This document shows, in pieces, positions 7,165 through 14,325 of a stretch of 14,684 bases of DNA. Source of the stretch: an uncultured Dokdonia sp. (GTDB lineage: Bacteria > Bacteroidota > Bacteroidia > Flavobacteriales > Flavobacteriaceae). Each line of letters opens with the position of its first letter. Position 1 is the stretch's first letter. The position numbers were made by a program, and so were the translations under genes. The notes below the pieces were generated by a model. That model had not been told where the DNA came from. It ran no database searches and saw nothing but the letters and a program-made list of their open reading frames with translations. The stretch lies in the NCBI GenBank assembly GCA_937124495.1, contig CAKZKZ010000309.1, positions 1 through 14,684 on the forward strand, in the 5' to 3' direction.

Positions 7165-8616
7165 TTAGAATTTAAGTTCTGTGGCTGGAACTCCAAAGTA
7201 GAGTTCTAGCACTTTAATACGGAATATATAATCGTATTTTGTTCGTGTTAATTCAATTTGTGCATTATCAAAGCGTTGCTTAGATTGACTAAAATCAAAT
7301 GCATTTGTACGTCCTACGTCATATCTAAGCTTTGCATATTCATAAGCAAGCTCTTGAGAGTTTAAAGCTACGATAGCTGCTTCATAACTTTCTTTGGCTG
7401 CTTTTGCATCTGTGTAAGCTTGATATACAGCAGATTCAAAATTAAGACGTGCTTGTTCACTTTGAAATTCAGAACGTCTTACATTCACTTCACTTCTTTT
7501 TATACTGTTACGTGTAGAGAATCCATTAAAGATAGGTACTGATAATTGCACTCCATAAGAGATACCATCATTTAAGTATAACTGATCTGTAAATGGCGTA
7601 GGATCTCCTTCTTCTGCAATAATATTAGGTATCAATGCAAATACTGATTGATTAGTACCTCCTACAATAGCAGTAGGGTTTTCAGAAATACTAACTGGAT
7701 TATCTGGATCTTCAAAACGATTAATTGTAGGAGCACCAGACTCCCTTGTATTGTAATTAAAGAATCCACTAAGAGTTGGATACAACGATGTTTTACTTAT
7801 CTCAAGATCCTTTTTTGCAATCTCTAAGTTTTGTTCTACAATTTTAAGATCATAACGACTTTCTTTTGCTTTTTCTATAAGTACTTCTGGCGTTGTATCT
7901 AAAATACTCTCCCCTATAATACTATAAGCAGAATCTTCGATATCAAAAGTACTATAGTCATCAAATGCTAATAACTGCGCAAGATTAATTAATGAGATTG
8001 TTACCGCATTTTCAGCAGATACGATTCGCTGATACTCACTAGCATCTGTTGCTTTAATCTCAAGTAAGTCACCACTAGGTAACACCCCACCATCGACCAA
8101 CTCTTGAGTTCTCGCGATTTGCTCTTTAGTTACTGCATTTTGAGAAACAACAGTTTTAAGATTTTCTTTATTTAATAATACAGACAGATATGCTAATGCT
8201 ACAGAAAGAGCAGTATCATCTTTGATTTTAGCAATATTATAATCGGCTGCAATTCTTGAAAGTTCTGCGCGATCTAATGACTTTTTATTTCTAAATCCAT
8301 TAAATATTTGAATTCCAGCGGTAATACTATAAGAAGAGTTACGTAATGTTTGATTTTCTAACACCCCTGTGGTAATATTTTGTGTAAGACCGCTATTCCA
8401 GCTATTGGAAGCATTTGCATTTAATGTTGGCAAATAATTTCCTATCGCATCTTTCTTTTCGATAGCTGCAGTTTCTTCATCTAATTGTGTTTGCTTAATG
8501 GTAATATGATTATCTAAAGCGTATTGTACACACTCTTGTAATGTCCATTTCTTATTTTGTGAAAATCCTGCTATAGAAAACAGAAGACTAAAACATATAA
8601 TGATTAATTTTCTCAT
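7165..8616 (-). CDS. TolC family outer-membrane efflux channel
   Basis: A 483-residue outer-membrane factor that would form the trimeric exit duct of a tripartite pump. It has a Sec signal peptide (~1-20, KLIIICFSLLFSIAGFSQ), then the family opening WTLQECVQYALDNHITIKQ and two tandem OEP repeats of long helices, with NARROW-type features typical of the family such as SLYPTLSGFF and, near the end, YEYAKLRYDVGRTNAFDFSQSKQRFDNA. Length fits TolC homologues of Bacteroidota. It lies between two adaptor genes: 110 bases after the first and five bases before the second. The 110-base leader carries a copy of the 14-base palindrome. No separate promoter could be identified there with confidence, so read-through from the ABC genes is assumed. 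Confidence 0.95.
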   Translation of the reverse strand: MRKLIIICFSLLFSIAGFSQNKKWTLQECVQYALDNHITIKQTQLDEETAAIEKKDAIGNYLPTLNANASNSWNSGLTQNITTGVLENQTLRNSSYSITAGIQIFNGFRNKKSLDRAELSRIAADYNIAKIKDDTALSVALAYLSVLLNKENLKTVVSQNAVTKEQIARTQELVDGGVLPSGDLLEIKATDASEYQRIVSAENAVTISLINLAQLLAFDDYSTFDIEDSAYSIIGESILDTTPEVLIEKAKESRYDLKIVEQNLEIAKKDLEISKTSLYPTLSGFFNYNTRESGAPTINRFEDPDNPVSISENPTAIVGGTNQSVFALIPNIIAEEGDPTPFTDQLYLNDGISYGVQLSVPIFNGFSTRNSIKRSEVNVRRSEFQSEQARLNFESAVYQAYTDAKAAKESYEAAIVALNSQELAYEYAKLRYDVGRTNAFDFSQSKQRFDNAQIELTRTKYDYIFRIKVLELYFGVPATELKF

Positions 8617-8688
8617 AATATCGATTGATGTCCAATATGACTATTGAAACGTATTTATGTTACAAAAAATGTTATTTAATTTTTATTT

Positions 8689-8702
8689 GCTTTCGCGAAA
8701 GC
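8689..8702. repeat. Dispersed palindrome copy 3 (between adaptor 1 and tolC-like gene)
   Basis: Exact GCTTTCGCGAAAGC in the 110-base leader of the TolC-like gene. Read on the minus strand it is preceded by AGTAC and followed by AAATAAAA, the same flank pattern as copies 1 and 2, so this copy lies in the opposite orientation to them. Confidence 0.9.
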
Positions 8703-8726
8703 GTACTCACACTGGATTTAAAATCT

Positions 8727-9893
8727 TTAACCTCTTCCTCCAAAACCAACTGGAGCTTTAATCTGGTTCCAAACTTTGATATTATCTTCTGAAGATATTC
8801 CGCTTTTGATTTCAACAAAAATACCATCGCTAACTCCTACTTCGATATCCCTACGTTCAAACTCTTGATCACCCGTGGCTACCTCGACATAAGGATTCTT
8901 AGTCTCTGGATCGTATTGCACAAGGGCCTCTTTTACAGAAAGCACCTCTTCTGCTTTTTCTAGGATGATACTGGCATTTGCACTTAGACCTGCTCGTATA
9001 AAAGTAGTAGAATCTATCTTTGCTAATGTTCCTTTAATCTCAAATTGTATCGCACCATTTTCTGCCACTCCTTTGGGAGCGATATAGTCTAGACTCGCGT
9101 CAAAGATTTTGTTTTCAATAGCTCCTACTGTGATTTCTAAAGGTAAGTCTTCTTTTATTTTTCCTACCTCACTTTCGTCAACTTTTCCCTCAAAAATCAT
9201 TTTATCAACATCTGCAAGCGTTGCGATCGTTGTCCCGTCATTAAAATTATTTGCTTCGATCACCTGGTTTCCTGTTTTTACAGGAACATCTAGAATCATT
9301 CCTGTAATCGTAGATCGCACTTGTGTGGTCGCAGCAGCACCTAGGCCACTCGTTGTACCTGTTTTTATGATATCATAATTCTGCAAAGCACTTGTTAAAT
9401 TAACTTGTTCCTGCTTTACACGTTGATCTGCCTGATTATATGTATTCTGAATACCATCAAAATCATTTGCAGAAACCACCCCTTTATCAAATAGTGACTT
9501 CTGACGATTGTAAATACTTTTTTGATTTTCAAAAGCAAGTTTTGCAGTTTGCACTGCTGTACGAGCACTAGCGATATTATTTTTTGCATTCGTTAGTGAA
9601 GAAGCATTAGGAACTACTTTAATTTTTGCGATCAAATCTCCTGCTTTAATCTGATCTCCTGCTTCAACGTAAATTTCATCTATAATTCCAGAGATATTAG
9701 GTTTAATAAGCACCTCTTCCTTTGGAACAATACTTCCTGTAGCTACTGTTTTCTTCACAATAGTACGCTCTGTAGCTTGTTCTGTTTGATACACCACTGG
9801 ATCTTGTTTGTCTTTAGTATAGATGTACCATATACCTACGATAAATGCGACGGTAATTATAAGAAGCGTGATAATAGTTCCTGTACGTTTCAT
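8727..9893 (-). CDS. HlyD/MacA-type periplasmic adaptor protein (first adaptor)
   Basis: A 388-residue membrane-fusion protein of a MacAB-TolC-like pump. A single N-terminal membrane helix lies at ~6-26. Next are the first lipoyl half (~54-93, GSIVPKEEVLIKPNISGIIDEIYVE and AGDQIKAGDLIAKI), a coiled-coil hairpin (~97-177, with LFDKGVVSANDFD near the tip), and a linker (TGTTSGLGAAATTQ) to the second lipoyl half (STITGMILDVPVKTGNQV). Beta-barrel and membrane-proximal domains follow (FIRAGLSANASIIL), with a short Gly-rich end (GFGGRG). It starts 31 bases after the stop of the permease at 9925-11184 and so is probably the direct partner of the permeases. Overall similarity to the adaptor at 5870-7159 is limited to domain layout and the FDKGVxS tip motif. 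Confidence 0.94.
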   Translation of the reverse strand: MKRTGTIITLLIITVAFIVGIWYIYTKDKQDPVVYQTEQATERTIVKKTVATGSIVPKEEVLIKPNISGIIDEIYVEAGDQIKAGDLIAKIKVVPNASSLTNAKNNIASARTAVQTAKLAFENQKSIYNRQKSLFDKGVVSANDFDGIQNTYNQADQRVKQEQVNLTSALQNYDIIKTGTTSGLGAAATTQVRSTITGMILDVPVKTGNQVIEANNFNDGTTIATLADVDKMIFEGKVDESEVGKIKEDLPLEITVGAIENKIFDASLDYIAPKGVAENGAIQFEIKGTLAKIDSTTFIRAGLSANASIILEKAEEVLSVKEALVQYDPETKNPYVEVATGDQEFERRDIEVGVSDGIFVEIKSGISSEDNIKVWNQIKAPVGFGGRG

Positions 9894-9924
9894 TCTCTTT
9901 ATTAGTTGATTGATTGTTTTATGT

Positions 9925-11184
9925 TTAATCTATTCTAAGTGCATCCACAGGTTTCATTTGTGTGGCACGGCTCGCAGGTATAAGTCCAGCTAATAAGCCA
10001 GACACTATAAGAATGGCGAGTGCTATAAAAATAACATTAATATTAACTGATGGGTTTGCAAAATTATCCACCTTTCCTACTTGGTCTAAAATGGTATTCA
10101 TAACCCAGATAAACCCAGCGGCCACAGCAATACCTGCCATACCTGATATGATCGTAAGAACAAGAGATTCTTGTAATATTTGTGATTTTATTTCCCAAGG
10201 TGTAGCTCCCAATGCACGACGCACTCCTATTTCTTTTGTGCGTTCCTTTACAACGATAAGCATAATATTACTGATACCTATTGCTCCTGACATTAACACG
10301 AGTGCTCCGACAAAATAACCTACAAAACTAAGTATAGAAAAAAGCCCCATGATCTTTGCAAACTCCTCTGCCAAATCAAAATGACCTATAGCTCGCTTAT
10401 CATCTGGATGAACAGAACGCTGCTCTCTCATGGTAGCAAACACCTCCTGCTTAATATTTGTTATTGGAGTACCATCTTGAGCAGTAATAGCCATCCAACC
10501 CACATTATCAGCACGATTAAATGCTTGTGAAAACGTAGTAAATGGCACAAAAATAGTATTAGCATCTTCCTCTGCATCACCACTACTTTTTGGATTCTTA
10601 AAAGTACCAACAACTAAAAAGTTGACACCATTTATTTTGATGTATGTATCTAATGCCTCTTCTCCCTTATCATACAATCCTTTTACGACATCTTCACCTA
10701 TTACGCAGATTTTACGCTTTTCATTAATATCTGAATATGATATATAACGTCCAGCCGTAATATCTTGTGGTTGTTGTTTTATAAACTCTGGATAATCTCC
10801 ATAGATACTAAAAGCACCTGTCTTTTCTTTACGGGTAACATTATTTGCTCCATTAAAACCTCCTAATTGATTCCTAGGAGATATATATTTGAGCTGGGGG
10901 TACTTTTCCCTCAATACGTCTACATCTTCTAGTTTAAAGTTAAATCTCCGCCCTTTTGGCAATCCTTTATAGGACATAGAAGTCCCTTGAGACCACATAA
11001 ACATAGAGTTTGTGGCAAAGTCTCCAAAATCTGCAGAGACTCCATTTCTCAATCCATTAGTAAGCGCTAGCAGAAGCACTAAAATTAAGATTCCCCAGAA
11101 AACACCAAAAGCTGTAAGAAACGTACGAAAGCGATTTGCGTTGAGCGCCTCTAGTATTTCATTCCATCGTTCTTTGTTAAACAT
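9925..11184 (-). CDS. MacB/FtsX-type ABC transporter permease (second permease)
   Basis: A 419-residue inner-membrane permease of the type VII (MacB-like, mechanotransmission) ABC superfamily. TM1 is at ~20-43, just after the cytoplasmic MFNKERWNEILEALNANRFRTFLT. A large periplasmic MacB core domain (~45-275) follows. Three C-terminal helices lie at ~281-311, ~333-359 and ~380-400, with the ATPase-contact segment KERTKEIGVRRALGA between the first two. The end (PASRATQMKPVDALRID) is typical. No ATPase domain is attached, unlike E. coli MacB. It is co-oriented with the permease at 11365-12609, which has the same layout; the two most likely pair as a heterodimer on a homodimer of the single ATPase. 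A 180-base non-coding gap precedes it. Confidence 0.95.
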   Translation of the reverse strand: MFNKERWNEILEALNANRFRTFLTAFGVFWGILILVLLLALTNGLRNGVSADFGDFATNSMFMWSQGTSMSYKGLPKGRRFNFKLEDVDVLREKYPQLKYISPRNQLGGFNGANNVTRKEKTGAFSIYGDYPEFIKQQPQDITAGRYISYSDINEKRKICVIGEDVVKGLYDKGEEALDTYIKINGVNFLVVGTFKNPKSSGDAEEDANTIFVPFTTFSQAFNRADNVGWMAITAQDGTPITNIKQEVFATMREQRSVHPDDKRAIGHFDLAEEFAKIMGLFSILSFVGYFVGALVLMSGAIGISNIMLIVVKERTKEIGVRRALGATPWEIKSQILQESLVLTIISGMAGIAVAAGFIWVMNTILDQVGKVDNFANPSVNINVIFIALAILIVSGLLAGLIPASRATQMKPVDALRID

Positions 11185-11333
11185 CTGACTTGGTTATTAA
11201 TTAATTCTTATTGTTATTCTGCTTAAAAAGCTTCTTTGTTATCCGTATTTCTTTTTTTGATACGCTTTCATACTTCAGTAGACTCCACATCAACTTCAGC
11301 AAACTGAAAACGCACAATCTATATATTCCATCT

Positions 11334-11349
11334 CACCTCTTACACCTCT
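11334..11349. repeat. Short direct repeat in the inter-permease gap
   Basis: CACCTCT occurs at 11334-11340 and again at 11343-11349, separated by TA, inside a pyrimidine-rich patch just downstream (in the transcript sense) of the first permease stop codon. The surrounding 180-base gap also has a small inverted repeat, TTCAG-CAAA-CTGAA, at 11295-11308. No function can be assigned. Confidence 0.5.
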
Positions 11350-11364
11350 CACTTCAAACTATCA

Positions 11365-12609
11365 TTATTCATCTCTCAATGCCTCTATAGGTCTAATATT
11401 TGCTGCTCGTCTGGCGGGTATATATCCTGCTAATGCTCCAGCAACAATCAAAATAATCACCGTAGATATTGCTGTTACAAAATCGACCTGTGGAAACTTA
11501 ATAAAGTCACTGTCTATTTGTGGACCAATAATTTCTAGTAAACCCACACCAAAAAATAGTCCAAGAAATCCTGCAACCGCAGTGATAAAAATAGACTCTT
11601 GCAATATCATTCCGATAATGGAACCTGGCAATGCGCCAAGTGCTTTTCTAATACCAATTTCCTTGGTACGTTCCTTCACGATAATAAGCATAATGTTACT
11701 TACACCCACAACTCCAGCAATGATGGTACCGATACCAATAAACCAAAACACCATCCTAATTGTATCTATCAGGCTATAAATTTTCTTAGCTTCCTCCAGA
11801 TTATAGCGTACCCGTACAGCACTACGATCATCTGGTGCAATCTGATATCTAGATTTAATTTCATCCTCTATACCTTGGCTTACCGCTGCAGATAATGCTA
11901 CTGCCTCATCAAAATTATCAGACATTTTTACCGTAAATGCCATGGAACGTAGTTTGTCTCCAGCATTAAAAACACGTTGTGCCGTACTAAGAGGGATAAA
12001 TATGCGAGATTCTTCTCTTTCGCCTCCAGGATCTGTAAAGACACCTGCTACAAGAAAGTTGATACCCGAAATTTTTATAGTTTCCCCTACAGCTTCTGCT
12101 TGTTTAAAAAGATCATTTTTTACTTTTTGACCTATAACAGCTACTTTAATACCCTCATCTTCGTCCTTCTGTGTCAAGAATCTCCCTGCCGAAAGGTCTG
12201 CGTTCTCAATAAATTGTTGTCCGTAATTTGCTCCTTCTATTCTATAGTTGCCAGATTCGTTTTCATAATTTACTTGACCTCCCCAGATATTATAGAGTCC
12301 CGTTTGATGCTCTATAGCTTCTCCAAACTTTTGATCTACATTTTCTAGATCACTATTATGCATTTGAATGCGGCGTCCAGGATTCAGACCTGCATAACTT
12401 TTTGTAGTTACCCCTGTCCAAACATTTACACGGCTTTCTGCGTCTTGAGAAAATTGTGTTTTCACTCCTTTTTGGATGCCAGTACTAAATCCTAGTAAAA
12501 TAACTAATATAAAAATACCAGACGCAACAGAAAGGCCCGTTAGGAACGTACGGAGCTTATTCTTTCCGATCGTTTCAAAAATTTCTTGCCAGCGTTCTAT
12601 ATCAAACAT
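11365..12609 (-). CDS. MacB/FtsX-type ABC transporter permease (first permease)
   Basis: A 414-residue permease with the same plan as the one at 9925-11184. A cytoplasmic start (MFDIERWQEIFETIGKNKLRTFLT) leads to TM1 (~21-42) and a large periplasmic domain. Three C-terminal helices follow (~281-308, ~329-355, ~376-396), with KERTKEIGIRKALGA as the ATPase-contact segment and the end PARRAANIRPIEALRDE. In the periplasmic part, AGRFLTQKDEDEGIKVAVIGQKV is the usual MacB core motif. Its ATG overlaps the end of the ATPase gene by eight bases (ATGTTTGA), which strongly implies translational coupling and a matched ATPase-permease pair. The two permeases align along their length but differ enough to be old paralogues. 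The substrate is unknown; the family exports antibiotics, peptides, lipoproteins or siderophores. Confidence 0.95.
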   Translation of the reverse strand: MFDIERWQEIFETIGKNKLRTFLTGLSVASGIFILVILLGFSTGIQKGVKTQFSQDAESRVNVWTGVTTKSYAGLNPGRRIQMHNSDLENVDQKFGEAIEHQTGLYNIWGGQVNYENESGNYRIEGANYGQQFIENADLSAGRFLTQKDEDEGIKVAVIGQKVKNDLFKQAEAVGETIKISGINFLVAGVFTDPGGEREESRIFIPLSTAQRVFNAGDKLRSMAFTVKMSDNFDEAVALSAAVSQGIEDEIKSRYQIAPDDRSAVRVRYNLEEAKKIYSLIDTIRMVFWFIGIGTIIAGVVGVSNIMLIIVKERTKEIGIRKALGALPGSIIGMILQESIFITAVAGFLGLFFGVGLLEIIGPQIDSDFIKFPQVDFVTAISTVIILIVAGALAGYIPARRAANIRPIEALRDE

Positions 12610-13303
12610 GAGCTTTAGCTAATACTTGGTTAACAGGACGATCATCTATGATTCGTCCATCCTTAAGATTTACAATACGCTTGGTCATCTCAGCGATATC
12701 TGGTTCGTGTGTTACAACAAGTATCGTTTTCCCTTCTTCATTAATTCCTTGTATAAGATCCATCACTTCATAAGAAGTTGCTGTATCTAAGGCTCCAGTA
12801 GGCTCATCTGCTAATAATACTTTTGGATCACTTGCTAATGCTCTAGCAATAGCCACACGCTGTTTTTGACCCCCAGACAGCTCACTAGGAAGGTGTGTTG
12901 CCCAATCTGCCAATCCTACTTTTTCTAAGTAATGCATCGCTTTATCTGTACGTTCTTTACGTTTTATACCTTGATAATATAAAGGCATAGACACATTATC
13001 TAATGCATTCTTATAATTTATAAGGTTGAAGGATTGAAAAATAAAACCGAGAAATTTGTTTCGGTATTGTGCTGCTACTTTTTCGTTAAGATTTTTTATA
13101 GGGACATCACCCAATATGTATGAACCTTGATCTGCCTCATCTAACATCCCAAGAATATTAAGTAAGGTCGATTTTCCAGAACCAGACGACCCCATAATAG
13201 AGACCAACTCTCCCTCTTTTACGTTGAAGTCAATACCTTTCAAAACATGAAGCGAATTGCTCCCCATTTGATATGATTTATGCAAATTCTTAATTTGGAT
13301 CAT
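12602..13303 (-). CDS. LolD/MacB-type ABC transporter ATP-binding protein
   Basis: A 233-residue soluble ATPase that powers the adjacent FtsX-type permeases from the cytoplasmic face. All motifs are intact: Walker A GSSGSGKST (38-46), Q-loop Gln90, signature LSGGQ (142-146), Walker B VLLADE (162-167) with catalytic Glu167, D-loop GALD (170-173) and switch His199. Length and sequence place it in the MacB/LolD/FtsE group. LolCDE itself is less likely because the neighbouring genes encode adaptors and a TolC homologue. It is the first gene of the minus-strand operon and overlaps the next gene by eight bases. The ATG at 13303 follows TAATATTG (minus strand, 13330-13323), a possible -7 box. One ATPase for two permeases implies that the ATPase works as a homodimer under a permease pair. 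Confidence 0.96.
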   Translation of the reverse strand: MIQIKNLHKSYQMGSNSLHVLKGIDFNVKEGELVSIMGSSGSGKSTLLNILGMLDEADQGSYILGDVPIKNLNEKVAAQYRNKFLGFIFQSFNLINYKNALDNVSMPLYYQGIKRKERTDKAMHYLEKVGLADWATHLPSELSGGQKQRVAIARALASDPKVLLADEPTGALDTATSYEVMDLIQGINEEGKTILVVTHEPDIAEMTKRIVNLKDGRIIDDRPVNQVLAKAHV

Positions 13304-13322
13304 AGTCTACACATTGATTACG

Positions 13323-13330
13323 CAATATTA
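13323..13330 (-). promoter_or_regulatory. Possible -7 promoter box for the ABC efflux operon
   Basis: On the minus strand TAATATTG differs from the Bacteroidetes TAnnTTTG at one position and ends 19 bases before the ATPase start codon, a sensible place for the operon promoter. No clear -33 TTG lies at the right distance. Confidence 0.28.
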
Positions 13331-13405
13331 ACAATGAAAAGCTAAAATTGTGTGAAATTGATGTTAATAACGCTATACAGGGCTCTCATCTAGACAAGAA
13401 GTACT

Positions 13406-13439
13406 AAAAGACCTATGAATTACGTATTCATACATAGTC
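13406..13439 (-). terminator. Weak candidate terminator of the oxidase-assembly cluster
   Basis: On the minus strand a seven-base stem (TATGAAT/ATTCATA, plus positions 13414-13420 and 13426-13432) is extended by GAC/GTC (13437-13439 with 13410-13412) across a bulge and is followed by TTTT (13409-13406). It lies about 50 bases beyond the stop of the small CxxC gene. The stem is short and AT-rich, so this is tentative. Confidence 0.3.
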
Positions 13440-13487
13440 GTATAGAAAAGACCACGTATGTATAGACTTGTTACAATCTCGTTGGCA

Positions 13488-13769
13488 TTATTTTGTAAAG
13501 GAGTCTTCAGCTAATTTCTCCTTGTCTTTTTTTCTTGATCTATACACAAAATAAAAAACGCCTCCTACGAGAATATATGGAATAACCATCAAATATTTAA
13601 TCCCATTATTGATTCCTTTTGCAGTGCTATTATCTTCTTCAGATTCTAAAACAGCACGGCACATCGCACATTGAGTTGTCGTTATAGCAGTAGGTGAAAC
13701 TGTTTCTGCTTTCGCGAAAGCGGAAACAACAATCATAAAAACCACGATCATGTTTTTCTTTATACCCAT
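13488..13769 (-). CDS. Small exported CxxC membrane protein linked to Sco/DUF420
   Basis: A 93-residue protein of no named family that I recognise. Signal peptide ~1-21 (MGIKKNMIVVFMIVVSAFAKAE), then a short extracytoplasmic segment with QCAMCRAVLE (Cys34 and Cys37, with Met36 between), one membrane helix at ~59-76 and a basic cytoplasmic tail (RSRKKDKEK). I chose the ATG at 13769 over the longer reading from 13841 because it is five bases after the stop of the DUF420 gene and begins a proper signal peptide; the extra 24 residues would overlap that gene and look unrelated to a membrane protein. The Cys-x-Met-Cys arrangement beside Sco and DUF420 suggests a metal or thiol role in cytochrome oxidase assembly, by inference only. 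Codons 17-21 of the signal peptide are formed by a palindrome copy. Confidence 0.8.
   Translation of the reverse strand: MGIKKNMIVVFMIVVSAFAKAETVSPTAITTTQCAMCRAVLESEEDNSTAKGINNGIKYLMVIPYILVGGVFYFVYRSRKKDKEKLAEDSFTK
13708..13721. repeat. Dispersed palindrome copy 4 (inside the small CxxC gene)
   Basis: Exact GCTTTCGCGAAAGC. On the minus strand it starts precisely at codon 17 and, with the next base, reads Ala-Phe-Ala-Lys-Ala, the end of the signal peptide. The flanks (TTCC before, AGAAAC after on the minus strand) resemble the other copies less well. Confidence 0.9.
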
Positions 13770-13774
13770 CCTAT

Positions 13775-14323
13775 CTAGTGTACGTAATATGGTGAAATCA
13801 TAAGATATACTACAACTCCTGTAATAGCGACATACAACCATATTGGAAATGTAATTTTCGCTAGCTTCTTATGCTTATCAAAACGTTCTGCTAGTGCTCT
13901 CACATAGGTAAAAAGCACCAATGGGATAATCACAATAGAAAGCACAATATGTGTAATCAAGATAAAGAAATACAAATAACGTACAGCGCCTTCTCCTCCA
14001 TAAGATGTAGAATCTGACGTCATATGATAGGCAACATACATCACTAAGAATAATACAGAGAGTAAAATCGCAAATTTCATCAATCGCTCATGAGTTACAC
14101 GATTGCCTTTTTTAATTTGAAGTACTGCTAGCACTAATACAATGGCTGTTATCCCATTAATTGTTGCATATACAGGTGGCAAAAAGGTAAGAGGTTCTAC
14201 ATCAAACCCAAAATCTTTAAGCTTAACACTAAATAAACCTGCTACAGCAAGTGGAATTACGACGGATAATATAACAATCAATATTTGATATTTCTTTTCC
14301 GTATTTGAAAGATCTGTACTCAT
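13775..14323 (-). CDS. DUF420 (CtaM/YozB-like) membrane protein, cytochrome oxidase assembly
   Basis: A 182-residue integral membrane protein of the DUF420 family. The family member CtaM is required for a functional aa3-type oxidase in Staphylococcus, so a role in haem-copper oxidase assembly is likely here. Five helices are visible: ~12-31, ~50-70, ~82-100, ~114-142 and ~157-177. Polar residues sit in or at the ends of helices as is usual for the family: Asn56 (YATINGITA), His78, His100 (VAYHMTS), His125 (LITHIVLS) and His151. These histidines are candidate haem or metal ligands. The ATG lies two bases after the sco stop, and the TAG is five bases before the small CxxC gene, so all three form one transcription unit. 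Length is normal for the family. Confidence 0.9.
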   Translation of the reverse strand: MSTDLSNTEKKYQILIVILSVVIPLAVAGLFSVKLKDFGFDVEPLTFLPPVYATINGITAIVLVLAVLQIKKGNRVTHERLMKFAILLSVLFLVMYVAYHMTSDSTSYGGEGAVRYLYFFILITHIVLSIVIIPLVLFTYVRALAERFDKHKKLAKITFPIWLYVAITGVVVYLMISPYYVH

Positions 14324-14325
14324 TA

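Noticed and set aside
6876..7175. Plus-strand open frame of 99 codons opposite the second adaptor gene
   Set aside because: It is antisense to a well-supported gene and shows no recognisable domain or start context. The other antisense frames at 9109-9378, 9962-10318, 11599-11895 and 11977-12348 were rejected for the same reason.
11121..11135. CGAAAGCGATTTG inside permease 2, resembling the right half of the dispersed palindrome with its flank
   Set aside because: It encodes the family-conserved NRFRTFLT segment, the left half is absent, and a partial match of this length is expected by chance.
12602..12609. Eight-base overlap of the ATPase and permease genes as a possible frameshift or fusion like MacB
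   Set aside because: Both proteins have complete ends (the ATPase ends after a normal C-terminus, and the permease starts as its paralogue does), so this is ordinary translational coupling.
13770..13841. Longer start for the small CxxC protein, adding 24 residues
   Set aside because: It would overlap the end of the DUF420 gene in another frame and place a non-hydrophobic, Arg/Cys-rich stretch before an otherwise normal signal peptide.
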